Below are positions 8,710 through 16,381 of a stretch of DNA of 64,000 nucleotides, piece after piece. Numbering within the stretch: the first letter of the stretch is position 1; each line of letters opens with the position of its first letter. The stretch spans positions 1 through 64,000 of the forward strand of contig NZ_MAXF01000103.1 in the NCBI RefSeq assembly GCF_001704635.1. The letters run 5' to 3'. The notes beneath the pieces were generated by a model. The model was given only the letters and a program-made list of their open reading frames with translations, did not search any database and was not told the DNA's origin. The stretch is from Streptomyces sparsogenes. Lineage in GTDB: Bacteria > Actinomycetota > Actinomycetes > Streptomycetales > Streptomycetaceae. The position numbers were made by a program, and so were the translations under genes.

Positions 8710-8754
8710 TTGGAGAGTGACACTATCCAAGTGTTGGGTAGTGCCGCTATCCAA
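8710..8754. promoter_or_regulatory. Two tandem 21-bp near-palindromic operators for the MerR regulator
   Basis: Site 1 (8710-8730) and site 2 (8734-8754) share the form TTGG-n-TAG/CTATCCAA with inverted arms and are 3 bp apart, a 24-bp period. They lie between the divergent MerR and DUF4188 genes, 17 bp from the MerR start. The binding protein is inferred from position. Confidence 0.7.
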
Positions 8755-8788
8755 GCCTAGCGTGGACGCGAGGAACGAGGGGATCACC

Positions 8789-9280
8789 ATGGGTGCCAAG
8801 CCGATCACCGGACGCATGACCGCCGACGCCGAGGGCGGGGTCACCGTCTTCATGATCGGTATGCGGATCAACCGCTTCCGCGCGCTGCGCAGCTGGCTGC
8901 CGGTGTTCCGGGCGATGCCGCGGATGCTGCGCGAGCTGTCGCGGGACAAGGGCAGCGGCATGCTCGGCTATCAGCTGCTGTTCGGCTCGCCCCGGCTGAT
9001 CTACGTCGTCCAGTACTGGGACTCCCACGAGAAGCTGCTGGCGTACGCCACGGACCGGGACAAGGAGCACCGCCCGGCCTGGGCCGCGTTCAACCGGCGG
9101 CTGCGGGAGGGCCGGGGCAAGGTCGGCTTCTGGCACGAGACATACGTCGTCCCGGCCGGCGCGCACGAGTCCGTCTACATCAACATGCCGGAGTTCGGCC
9201 TGGCCAAGGCGACGGCCGTCGTCCCGGTCGGCCGCCGCGGCGAGGGGGCGGCCGACCGGCTCGCCCTGAAGAGCGCCTGA
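8789..9280 (+). CDS. DUF4188 / monooxygenase-like family protein
   Basis: A 163-residue protein starting MGAKPITGRMTAD at an ATG with GAGGGG upstream. It contains VFMIGMRINRF, a GYQLLFGSPRLIYVVQYW core and FWHETYVV, typical of DUF4188, which belongs to the dimeric ferredoxin-like (ABM-type) fold used by heme-degrading and cofactor-free monooxygenases. Its reaction is unknown. It is paired head to head with the MerR regulator and the doubled operator, so its expression is probably induced or derepressed by a small molecule. Confidence 0.85.
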   Translation: MGAKPITGRMTADAEGGVTVFMIGMRINRFRALRSWLPVFRAMPRMLRELSRDKGSGMLGYQLLFGSPRLIYVVQYWDSHEKLLAYATDRDKEHRPAWAAFNRRLREGRGKVGFWHETYVVPAGAHESVYINMPEFGLAKATAVVPVGRRGEGAADRLALKSA

Positions 9281-9296
9281 GGGGGCCGCCCGCCGC

Positions 9297-10013
9297 TCAG
9301 TTCCCCCGGCGGAGGGCGTCCGTCAGGCGGGCGGCGGCGTCGATGACGGCCTGGGCGTGCATACGGCCCGGGTGGCGTGTCAGCCGCTCGATCGGTCCGG
9401 ACACCGAGACGGCCGCGACCACGCGGTTGGACGGGCCCCGTACGGGCGCGGAGACCGAGGCGACGCCCGGCTCGCGCTCGCCGATCGACTGGGCCCAGCC
9501 GCGCCGCCGCACGCCCGACAGCGCGGTGGCCGTGAAGCGGGCCCCCTGGAGCCCGCGGTGCAGCCGCTCCGGCTCCTCCCAGGCCATCAGGACCTGGGCG
9601 GCCGAGCCGGCCTTCATGGGCAGCGTCGAGCCCACCGGCACGGTGTCCCGCAGTCCGGACAGCCGCTCGGCCGCCGCCACGCAGATGCGCATGTCGCCCT
9701 GGCGCCGGTAGAGCTGCGCGCTCTCCCCGGTCACGTCCCGCAGGTGGGTGAGCACCGGGCCCGCGGTGGCCAGCAGGCGGTCCTCACCCGCCGATGCGGC
9801 CAGCTCGGCCAGGCGCGGGCCGAGGATGAAGCGTCCTTGCATGTCACGCGCCACCATGCGGTGGTGCTCGAGCGCTACCGCGAGCCGGTGCGCCGTGGGG
9901 CGCGCGAGCCCGGTGGCCCCGACCAGCCCGGCGAGGGTGGCCGGACCGGACTCCAGAGCGCTCAGTACCAGAGCCGCCTTGTCGAGAACGCCGACGCCAC
10001 TAGAGTTGTCCAT
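9297..10013 (-). CDS. ndgR: IclR-family regulator of amino-acid metabolism NdgR
   Basis: A 238-residue IclR protein: N-terminal winged helix (LVLSALESGPATLAGLV, RPTAHRLAVALEHHRMV, residues about 10-65) and C-terminal effector domain with LRDTVPVGSTLPMKAGSAAQ. Both length and sequence match NdgR as I remember it. NdgR is known to bind the leuCD control region and to affect leucine, methionine and cysteine metabolism and antibiotic production. The ATG at 10013 gives the family-standard start MDNSSGVGV. It is divergent from leuC and a 17-bp near-palindrome lies between them. Confidence 0.95.
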   Translation of the reverse strand: MDNSSGVGVLDKAALVLSALESGPATLAGLVGATGLARPTAHRLAVALEHHRMVARDMQGRFILGPRLAELAASAGEDRLLATAGPVLTHLRDVTGESAQLYRRQGDMRICVAAAERLSGLRDTVPVGSTLPMKAGSAAQVLMAWEEPERLHRGLQGARFTATALSGVRRRGWAQSIGEREPGVASVSAPVRGPSNRVVAAVSVSGPIERLTRHPGRMHAQAVIDAAARLTDALRRGN

Positions 10014-10027
10014 GAAACGATATTCGC

Positions 10028-10044
10028 GTCTCACACTGTGAAAC
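10028..10044. promoter_or_regulatory. Candidate NdgR operator
   Basis: GTCTCACACTGTGAAAC is a near-palindrome with 8-bp arms, one mismatch and one central base, 15 bp from the ndgR start and upstream of leuC. IclR proteins typically bind such short palindromes, and the position fits autoregulation plus leuCD control. Confidence 0.6.
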
Positions 10045-10122
10045 GCAAGTTCAATTTACGAGGCGACGCGCCACTCTGTAATGGCGGGCCCGCAGACCAG
10101 GGCCCGCAGTACACACGAGCAG

Positions 10123-10142
10123 GGCCGGCGACGTTGCCGGCC
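10123..10142 (+). promoter_or_regulatory. Hairpin immediately before the leuC ribosome site
   Basis: The stem GGCCGGC/GCCGGCC with loop GACGTT ends one base before the GGAGGG ribosome site of leuC. Another GC stem (GCGGGC/GCCCGC) lies at about 10084-10106. The pair could influence leuC translation or act as an attenuator; I find no leucine-rich leader peptide. Confidence 0.4.
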
Positions 10143-10154
10143 GGAGGGAAAGCG

Positions 10155-11585
10155 ATGGGACGGACACTCGCGGAGAAGGTCTGGGACGACCATGTCGTCC
10201 GGCGCGCCGAAGGCGAGCCCGACCTCCTCTTCATCGATCTGCACCTGCTGCACGAGGTGACCAGCCCCCAGGCCTTCGACGGCCTCCGCAAGGCAGGTCG
10301 CCGGGTCCGTCGCACCGACCTCACCATCGCGACCGAGGACCACAACACCCCGACCCTGGACATCGACAAGCCGATCGCCGACCCCGTCTCCCGGGCCCAG
10401 TTGGAGACGCTGCGCAAGAACTGCGCCGAGTTCGGCGTACGGCTGCATCCGCTCGGCGACGTCGAGCAGGGCGTCGTCCATGTCGTGGGCCCCCAGCTGG
10501 GACTGACCCAGCCCGGCACCACCGTCGTCTGCGGTGACAGCCACACCTCCACCCACGGCGCCTTCGGCGCGCTCGCGTTCGGCATCGGCACCAGCCAGGT
10601 CGAGCACGTGCTGGCCACCCAGACGCTGCCGCTCGCGCCCTTCAAGACCATGGCGATCACGGTCGAGGGCGAGCTGCCGGAGGACGTCACGGCCAAGGAC
10701 CTGATCCTGGCGATCATCGCCAGGATCGGCACCGGCGGCGGCCAGGGCTATGTCATCGAGTACCGGGGCCCGGCCATCGAGAAGCTCTCGATGGAGGCCC
10801 GGATGACCGTCTGCAACATGTCCATCGAGGCCGGCGCCCGGGCGGGCATGATCGCCCCGGACGAGACCACCTTCGCGTACCTCGAGGGCCGCCCCCACGC
10901 CCCCCGCGGCGCCGACTGGGACGCCGCCGTGGAGTACTGGCGCACGCTGCGCACCGACGACGACGCGGTCTTCGACCGCGAGGTGGTCATCGACGCCGCC
11001 GGGCTCGCGCCGTTCGTCACCTGGGGCACCAACCCGGGCCAGGGCGCGCCGCTGTCGGCCAGCGTCCCCGACCCCGCCTCCTTCGAGGACGCCAGCGAGA
11101 AGCTCGCCGCCGAGAAGGCCCTGGAGTACATGGGTCTGACGGCCGGTCAGGCGCTGCGGGACATCAACGTCGACACCGTCTTCGTCGGCTCCTGCACCAA
11201 CGGCCGCATCGAGGACCTGCGCTCCGCCGCCTCGGTCCTGTCCGGCCGTTCGGTCGCCGACGGGGTGCGGATGCTGGTCGTCCCCGGCTCCGTACGGGTC
11301 GCTCTCCAGGCCGTCGAGGAGGGGCTGGACAAGGTGTTCACCGCGGCCGGCGCCGAGTGGCGGCACGCGGGCTGCTCGATGTGCCTGGGGATGAACCCCG
11401 ACCAGCTCGCCCCCGGCGAGCGGTCGGCGTCCACCTCCAACCGCAACTTCGAGGGCCGGCAGGGCAAGGGCGGCCGTACCCACCTGGTCTCCCCGCAGGT
11501 GGCCGCCGCCACCGCGGTCCTCGGCCATCTGGCCTCGCCCGCCGACCTGTCCGACGCCGACGCAACCGTTCCCGTGGGGGCCTGA
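10155..11585 (+). CDS. leuC: 3-isopropylmalate dehydratase large subunit
   Basis: A 476-residue aconitase-family protein that with LeuD converts 2-isopropylmalate to 3-isopropylmalate in leucine synthesis. The three iron-sulfur cysteines are visible: one in GSCTNGR and two in CSMCLGMNPD, with substrate loop VCGDSHTSTHGAFG upstream. The ATG at 10155 has GGAGGG at ideal distance. leuD follows after 6 bp, so the two subunits are made together. Control by the divergent NdgR is expected. Confidence 0.98.
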   Translation: MGRTLAEKVWDDHVVRRAEGEPDLLFIDLHLLHEVTSPQAFDGLRKAGRRVRRTDLTIATEDHNTPTLDIDKPIADPVSRAQLETLRKNCAEFGVRLHPLGDVEQGVVHVVGPQLGLTQPGTTVVCGDSHTSTHGAFGALAFGIGTSQVEHVLATQTLPLAPFKTMAITVEGELPEDVTAKDLILAIIARIGTGGGQGYVIEYRGPAIEKLSMEARMTVCNMSIEAGARAGMIAPDETTFAYLEGRPHAPRGADWDAAVEYWRTLRTDDDAVFDREVVIDAAGLAPFVTWGTNPGQGAPLSASVPDPASFEDASEKLAAEKALEYMGLTAGQALRDINVDTVFVGSCTNGRIEDLRSAASVLSGRSVADGVRMLVVPGSVRVALQAVEEGLDKVFTAAGAEWRHAGCSMCLGMNPDQLAPGERSASTSNRNFEGRQGKGGRTHLVSPQVAAATAVLGHLASPADLSDADATVPVGA

Positions 11586-11591
11586 GCAGAC

Positions 11592-12185
11592 ATGGAAGCA
11601 TTCACCACGCACACCGGCCGGGCCGTCCCGCTGCGCCGCAGCAATGTGGACACCGACCAGATCATTCCCGCGCACTGGCTCAAGAAGGTCACCCGCGACG
11701 GCTTCGAGGACGGACTCTTCGAGGCCTGGCGCAAGGACGCGGACTTCGTGCTCAACCGGCCCGAGTACAAGGGCGCGACCGTGCTGGTGGCCGGCCCCGA
11801 CTTCGGCACCGGCTCCTCGCGCGAGCACGCGGTGTGGGCGCTGCAGAACTACGGCTTCAAGGCCGTCATCTCCTCGCGCTTCGCCGACATCTTCCGCGGC
11901 AACTCCCTCAAGAACGGCCTGCTGACGGTGGTGCTGCCGCAGGAGACCGTGGACCGGCTGTGGAAGCTGATCGAGTCTGACCCGTCGGCCGAGATCACCG
12001 TGGACCTGGTCGACCGCCAGGTTCGAGCCGAGGGAATCACGGCTGATTTTGAGCTTGACGAGAACGCTCGGTGGAGGCTCTTGGAGGGGCTGGACGACAT
12101 CAGTCTCACCCTCCGGCAGGAGGCCGACATCGCCGCGTACGAGGCGCGGCGGCCGACCTTCAAGCCCACCACGGTTGAGGTCTGA
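11592..12185 (+). CDS. leuD: 3-isopropylmalate dehydratase small subunit
   Basis: A 197-residue swivel-domain subunit with RSNVDTDQIIPAHWLK near the N-terminus and the substrate-specificity loop GPDFGTGSSREHAVWAL. It begins 6 bp behind leuC and has the usual length. It closes the leuCD operon. Confidence 0.98.
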   Translation: MEAFTTHTGRAVPLRRSNVDTDQIIPAHWLKKVTRDGFEDGLFEAWRKDADFVLNRPEYKGATVLVAGPDFGTGSSREHAVWALQNYGFKAVISSRFADIFRGNSLKNGLLTVVLPQETVDRLWKLIESDPSAEITVDLVDRQVRAEGITADFELDENARWRLLEGLDDISLTLRQEADIAAYEARRPTFKPTTVEV

Positions 12186-12311
12186 GACCCCCGGGTCTTC
12201 CCTGTACAGAGCATGTTTGACACGATGCGTCGCCAGTCCCCGGACCGGCGGCGCATCGGCATGTTGAGGCCCCCTGAAGCGACAACTCGCCGCAGATGGC
12301 ACAATCAGTGC

Positions 12312-12557
12312 ATGGAACGCGACGCCCAACTCGAGCTCTACGGGCTTGTCGCGGACCGGCTCAAGGAAGCGCACACAAGGGTGCGCTCGCTGCAAGTCCC
12401 GGAGGGCGTACGGATGGCGCTGTCCCGGAAGCTGCTGGTCATCACGGCCGCGGCGAAACACGATCTCGCGGACGCGGCAAGGCGTCTGGAGCGGTTGATG
12501 CGCGACCTCGACGAGGGACGTTTCCCCCAAGATCCCGACTCCGGCGGAAGTCCATGA
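12312..12557 (+). CDS. Conserved small helical protein (81 aa)
   Basis: It starts MERDAQLELYGLVADRLKEAH at ATG 12312 and is almost entirely charged helix (RRLERLMRDLDEGRFPQ). There is no membrane segment or signal. A gene like this lies between leuD and hupS in other Streptomyces from memory, but the function is unknown. The ribosome site is weak, and a leaderless start is possible. Confidence 0.75.
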   Translation: MERDAQLELYGLVADRLKEAHTRVRSLQVPEGVRMALSRKLLVITAAAKHDLADAARRLERLMRDLDEGRFPQDPDSGGSP

Positions 12558-12602
12558 CATCCGAGTGCGTTGCGGCACAAGGGTGATAAGCCCGTTTCGT
12601 GT

Positions 12603-12631
12603 TTGATTTGCGGTATATATCTGCCTAACGT
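12603..12631 (+). promoter_or_regulatory. hupS: Candidate hupS promoter
   Basis: TTGATT (12603-12608) and TAACGT (12626-12631) are 17 bp apart in a locally AT-rich stretch, about 50 bp before the hupS start. Confidence 0.45.
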
Positions 12632-12682
12632 GCGAAAAAGCTTGAACACATTCGTTCCGGCAATGTCTCCGAAGGGGAAGAC

Positions 12683-13276
12683 GTGAACAAGGCGCAGCTC
12701 GTAGAAGCGATTGCCGACAAGCTCGGCGGCCGGCAGCAGGCCGCCGACGCGGTCGACGCGGTACTGGACGCGATGGTCCGTGCGGTCGTCGCCGGGGAGC
12801 GAGTTTCGGTCACCGGATTCGGCTCGTTCGAGAAGGTCGAGCGTCCGGCTCGTTACGCCCGCAACCCGCAGACCGGGGAGCGCGTCCGGGTCAAGAAGAC
12901 CTCGGTGCCCCGCTTCCGCGCGGGCCAGGGGTTCAAGGACCTGGTGAGCGGCTCGAAGAAGCTCCCGCGGGGCGGCGAGGTGGCCGTGAAGAAGGCCCCC
13001 AAGGGCAGCCTCCAGGCCGCGGCGAAGAAGGCGGCCGCCAAGAAGGCCACGGCGAAGAAGGCCGCCGCCCCCGCCGGCAAGAAGGCGGCGCCCGCCAAGA
13101 AGGCCCCGGCGAAGGCGGCCCCGACGGCGAAGAAGGCGCCCGCGAAGGCGGCGGCGAAGAAGGCCACGGCCAAGAAGGCCGCCCCCGCCAAGAAGGCGAC
13201 GGCCAAGAAGGCTCCGGCGAAGAAGGCTCCGGCGCGCAAGACCACCGCCAAGAAGACCACCGCCCGGAAGCGCTGA
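12683..13276 (+). CDS. hupS: HU-family nucleoid protein HupS with histone H1-like tail
   Basis: A 197-residue protein. Residues 1-95 are a complete HU domain (MNKAQLVEAIADKLGG, VSVTGFGSFEKVERPAR, ARNPQTGERV, PRFRAGQGFKDLV). The rest is a lysine/alanine/proline tail with repeated AAKKA and APAKKA units, like eukaryotic linker histone tails. HupS is known in Streptomyces as the spore-associated HU that helps condense the chromosome and protect spores. It starts at GTG with GAAGGGG upstream. The tail is built of simple repeats, so its length is prone to change. Confidence 0.97.
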   Translation: MNKAQLVEAIADKLGGRQQAADAVDAVLDAMVRAVVAGERVSVTGFGSFEKVERPARYARNPQTGERVRVKKTSVPRFRAGQGFKDLVSGSKKLPRGGEVAVKKAPKGSLQAAAKKAAAKKATAKKAAAPAGKKAAPAKKAPAKAAPTAKKAPAKAAAKKATAKKAAPAKKATAKKAPAKKAPARKTTAKKTTARKR

Positions 13277-13314
13277 TCCGCCGGTCGGCGGCATCCAGGA
13301 CGGGCGTCACGCGC

Positions 13315-13345
13315 CGGGCCGGGCTCCTGTGGGGAGCCCGGCCCG
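13315..13345. terminator. Terminator between hupS and convergent small gene
   Basis: A 13-bp perfect stem (CGGGCCGGGCTCC and complement) with a five-base loop lies between the stops of two convergent genes and can serve both. Confidence 0.8.
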
Positions 13346-13353
13346 CGGTGCGT

Positions 13354-13566
13354 TCAGAAGGTCTGCAGGGTCACCAGGACGACCCGCCGTCCCTCGGGAG
13401 CCCCTTCGGCGGGCTCCACCTCGATCCGCACCCGCTGCCCGGGCCGCAGCAGCCGCAGGCCCCCGGCGTCGAAGGCCGCCGCGTCGAAGGGCAACAGGGT
13501 GCCGTCGTCCAGCAGCACGCTGCCGGCGCGGGTCTCGGGGTCGTACGTGTACGCGGTCGCCTGCAT
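13354..13566 (-). CDS. Small cold-shock-like beta-barrel protein (70 aa)
   Basis: MQATAYTYDPETRAGSVLLDDGT, then LLPFDAAAF and LRPGQRVRIEVE, reads like the strand pattern of cold-shock/OB-fold proteins: a turn in which a diffusible acid is exchanged for G-S-V, and RPGQRV before the fourth strand. The aromatic RNP motifs of true cold-shock proteins are absent. It ends 8 bp from the shared terminator. The biochemical role is unknown; single-strand nucleic acid binding is a guess from the fold. Confidence 0.75.
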   Translation of the reverse strand: MQATAYTYDPETRAGSVLLDDGTLLPFDAAAFDAGGLRLLRPGQRVRIEVEPAEGAPEGRRVVLVTLQTF

Positions 13567-13627
13567 GGGGCCAGCCTATGGCTTGCTGCGGCACTCTTTG
13601 CTGGGACTCGGGTCCGCCTTGGCGAGT

Positions 13628-13771
13628 GAGCCGAAGGGGCGCGCCGCCCGCGCCGGAGGCGCTCATGTCACCGTGAAAGGGAGAGCGCGCGGAGGCGGCG
13701 ATCCATATGCGGCTACCGCCGCGTGGTCGACCGTCGACAGGGGCTAAGGCGCCCCGGAGGAGAACCGAGCC
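13628..13771. repeat. Dispersed long repeat, copy 1 (overlaps 3' end of cofC)
   Basis: It begins GAGCCGAAGGGGCGCGCC and ends with CGACCGTCGACAGGGGC and GGAGGAGAACCGAGCC. It is near-identical to 17626-17817 apart from an extra internal unit in that copy, and related to 62543-62681. It contains GCGGCTACCGCCGC hairpin DNA. The cofC stop codon (13744-13746) lies inside it, so the last residues of CofC are repeat-encoded. Confidence 0.9.
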
Positions 13772-14424
13772 CTGAAAAAGCGGGCGTGCTGAGCCGTGTG
13801 GGGGCCCACGCCCAGGGCCAGGGCGGCGCGCAGGTCCTCGGCGGTGTCCACGTCGCGCCGCACCGAGTCGACCCCCCGCAGCCCTATCTCCCGCGCCCCC
13901 GACGCCCGGTGCCTGGCCCGGGACGCCCCCCCGAACGCGGGGGACAGCTCCACCCCCGGCGCCGCCGCGAGCAGCGTCGTGCCCACCCCCGCCGCGTCCG
14001 CCAGAAAGGCCCGTGGAAACGCGGAGGCGGCCTCGAGTACCTGCTCGAGTTCCGCCGGCCGCAGGGCGGGGAGATCGGCGTTCAGAGCCGCCACAGCGGC
14101 CGCGGGGGACTGCCGGCGCACGGCGAGGGCGCCCTGCGCCAGTGCCGCGTTCAGACCGCCGCCCGGCGGGTCGGGGAGGACGCGGGCACCGAGGGCCGAC
14201 AGCTCCCGCGCCGCGAGCGGGTCGTCCGTGACGACCGTCACCCCGCGCACCGCCCGGCACGCCAGCGCCGCACCCACCGTGTCCTGCGCGAACGCGAGCG
14301 CGAGCCCCGGCCGCACATGGTCCGCCGCGGCGTCGGCCAGCCTGCTCTTGGCCCGGGACAGGGGCTTGAGCGGCACCACCAGCGTCCACGCCACACGGGC
14401 TCCATCGCTTCCCACGAACGTCAT
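13744..14424 (-). CDS. cofC: CofC/FbiD-type guanylyltransferase of coenzyme F420 synthesis
   Basis: A 226-residue nucleotidyltransferase with WTLVVPLKPLSRAKSRL at the N-terminus (substrate lysines), VTVVTDDPLAAREL, and ALNADLPALRP where the aspartates bind metal. The family activates 2-phospholactate or phosphoenolpyruvate with GTP in F420 synthesis. The ATG at 14424 opens the frame; GTG 14394 (product V-A-W-T-L) has a better ribosome site and may be the true start. The last residues, FFRARFSSGAP, are encoded by a dispersed repeat rather than by family sequence. It is divergent from plsC. Confidence 0.88.
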   Translation of the reverse strand: MTFVGSDGARVAWTLVVPLKPLSRAKSRLADAAADHVRPGLALAFAQDTVGAALACRAVRGVTVVTDDPLAARELSALGARVLPDPPGGGLNAALAQGALAVRRQSPAAAVAALNADLPALRPAELEQVLEAASAFPRAFLADAAGVGTTLLAAAPGVELSPAFGGASRARHRASGAREIGLRGVDSVRRDVDTAEDLRAALALGVGPHTAQHARFFRARFSSGAP

Positions 14425-14566
14425 TCTCGCCTGCTGCCGGGGCTACCGGGGACGGACGGGGTTACGGTGTCCTCGACAGACCGGGTACCTGGGGCGACAC
14501 TTGTGCGGCTGCCCGGACGGCAGCAAAGCCAGCAGGTCAGCAGGGTCCAAGAGGAGGATGTTCCGA

Positions 14567-15349
14567 GTGTCCGGCCGCAGAATCGGCTTCTGGTACCGCA
14601 TGGCGGCAGTCCTGGTGAAACCGCCCCTGGTGGTCCTCTTCAAGCGGGACTGGCGTGGAATGGAGCACATTCCCGCCGAGGGCGGATTTATCACCGCGAT
14701 CAACCACAACTCACATCTCGATCCCTTCTCGTACGCCCACTTCCAGTACAACACCGGGCGGGTGCCGCGCTTCCTCATCAAGGCCGGCGTCTTCAAGGGC
14801 GGGTTCGTGGGCGCCTTCCTGCGCGGCACCGCGCAGATCCCCGTCTACCGGGAGTCCACCAACGCGGCCAACGCGTTCCGGGCCGCCGTGGACGCGGTCA
14901 ACAAGGGCGAGTGCGTGGCCTTCTACCCCGAGGGCACCCTCACCCGCGACCCCGACCTGTGGCCCATGCGCGGCAAGACGGGCGCCGCGCGCGTCGCGCT
15001 GCTCACCAAGGCACCCGTGATCCCCGTCGCGCAGTGGGGGGCCAACGAGGCGCTGCCGCCCTACGCCAAGCGGCCGCGGTTCTTTCCCCGCAAGACGCTG
15101 ACCGTGCACGCGGGCCCGCCCGTGGACCTGTCCGCGTACTACGGCAAGGAGCCCACCGCCGAGGTGCTGCGGGCGGCCACCGACGACATCATGGCGGCGG
15201 TCGCCGAACTCCTCTCGGAGGTGCGCGGGGAGCCCGCCCCCGCCGAGCGCTACGACTACCGCCCCGGCAAGTCCCGCGCCGCGGAGAACCGCCCCGGCAA
15301 GCCCCGCGCCGCGGAGAAACCCCCCGTGGCCGATGAGGAGAGCAAGTGA
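14567..15349 (+). CDS. plsC: 1-acyl-glycerol-3-phosphate acyltransferase (PlsC family)
   Basis: A 260-residue membrane-surface acyltransferase. The catalytic HX4D motif is NHNSHLDPF near residue 45, and the acceptor-binding motif is FYPEGTLTRD near 123. It esterifies lysophosphatidic acid to phosphatidic acid. GTG 14567 is chosen because GAGGAGG lies 9 bases before it; ATG 14558 would touch the ribosome site. The C-terminus carries two tandem RPGKxRAAE units. The stop overlaps the gpsA start (GTGA), linking two steps of phospholipid synthesis. Confidence 0.92.
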   Translation: MSGRRIGFWYRMAAVLVKPPLVVLFKRDWRGMEHIPAEGGFITAINHNSHLDPFSYAHFQYNTGRVPRFLIKAGVFKGGFVGAFLRGTAQIPVYRESTNAANAFRAAVDAVNKGECVAFYPEGTLTRDPDLWPMRGKTGAARVALLTKAPVIPVAQWGANEALPPYAKRPRFFPRKTLTVHAGPPVDLSAYYGKEPTAEVLRAATDDIMAAVAELLSEVRGEPAPAERYDYRPGKSRAAENRPGKPRAAEKPPVADEESK

Positions 15350-16347
15350 CGCGCTGCGCCGTCTACGGCACCGGCTCCTGGGGCACCGCCTTCGCGATGG
15401 TGCTCGCCGACGCGGGCTGCGAGGTGACGCTGTGGGGCCGCCGGCCCGGCCCGGTGGAGGCCATCAACACCACCCGCACCAACCCCGACTACCTGCCGGG
15501 CACCGAACTCCCGCGGTCGGTGCGGGCCACCACCGACCCGGCCCTGGCGGCCCGCGGCGCCGAGTTCACCGTCCTCGCCGTGCCCTCCCAGACGCTGCGC
15601 GGGAACCTCGCCGCATGGGCGCCGCTGCTGCCCGCCGACACGGTGCTCGTCTCCCTGATGAAGGGCGTGGAACTGGGCACCGCCAAGCGGATGAGCGAGG
15701 TCGTCGAGGAGGTCGCCAAGGCGTCCCCGGAGCGGGTCGCCGTGCTCACCGGCCCCAACCTGGCCAAGGAGATCGCCGCCCGCCAGCCCGCCGCCTCGGT
15801 CGTCGCCTGCCGTGACGAGGCCGTGGCGCGCCGCCTCCAGGCCGCCTGCCACACCCCGTACTTCCGCCCATACACCAACACCGACGTGGTCGGCTGCGAG
15901 CTCGGCGGCGCGGTCAAGAACGTCATCGCGCTCGCCGTGGGCATCGCTGACGGCATGGGGCTCGGCGACAACGCCAAGGCGTCGCTGATCACCCGGGGCC
16001 TGGCCGAAACGACCCGGCTGGGACTGGCCATGGGCGCCGACGCCCACACCTTCGCGGGCCTGGCGGGCATGGGCGACCTGGTCGCCACCTGCTCCTCGCC
16101 GCTGTCCCGCAACCACACCTTCGGTACCAACCTCGGCCGGGGCATGACCCTGGAGCAGACCATCGCGGTCACCAAGCAGACCGCCGAGGGTGTCAAGTCC
16201 TGCGAGTCGGTGCTCGACCTCGCCCGGCGGCACGACGTCGACATGCCGATCACCGAAACCGTGGTGAGCGTCGTGCACGACGGCAAACCACCGTTGGTGG
16301 CGCTGAAAGAGTTGATGTCCCGCAGCGCCAAGCCCGAGCGGCACTGA
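15346..16347 (+). CDS. gpsA: Glycerol-3-phosphate dehydrogenase [NAD(P)+]
   Basis: A 333-residue enzyme that reduces dihydroxyacetone phosphate to sn-glycerol 3-phosphate, the backbone of phospholipids. The Rossmann motif is YGTGSWGTAFAMVLAD at residues 4-19. The catalytic lysine is in GGAVKNVIALAVG and the substrate-binding region is GLGDNAKASLITRGLAE. Length is normal. It overlaps plsC by 4 bp, and ddl follows after 34 bp. Confidence 0.97.
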   Translation: MTRCAVYGTGSWGTAFAMVLADAGCEVTLWGRRPGPVEAINTTRTNPDYLPGTELPRSVRATTDPALAARGAEFTVLAVPSQTLRGNLAAWAPLLPADTVLVSLMKGVELGTAKRMSEVVEEVAKASPERVAVLTGPNLAKEIAARQPAASVVACRDEAVARRLQAACHTPYFRPYTNTDVVGCELGGAVKNVIALAVGIADGMGLGDNAKASLITRGLAETTRLGLAMGADAHTFAGLAGMGDLVATCSSPLSRNHTFGTNLGRGMTLEQTIAVTKQTAEGVKSCESVLDLARRHDVDMPITETVVSVVHDGKPPLVALKELMSRSAKPERH

Positions 16348-16381
16348 CGCGCCCGGGACCGCAAGGTAACCTCAACGCGTT

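Noticed and set aside
8022..8723. The longer MerR frame starting at GTG 8723
   Set aside because: This start lies inside an operator half-site and lacks a ribosome site; ATG 8693 has an ideal one.
10081..10154. A possible leuC leader peptide
   Set aside because: The ATG at 10081 opens a frame without leucine codons, so classical leucine attenuation is not supported.
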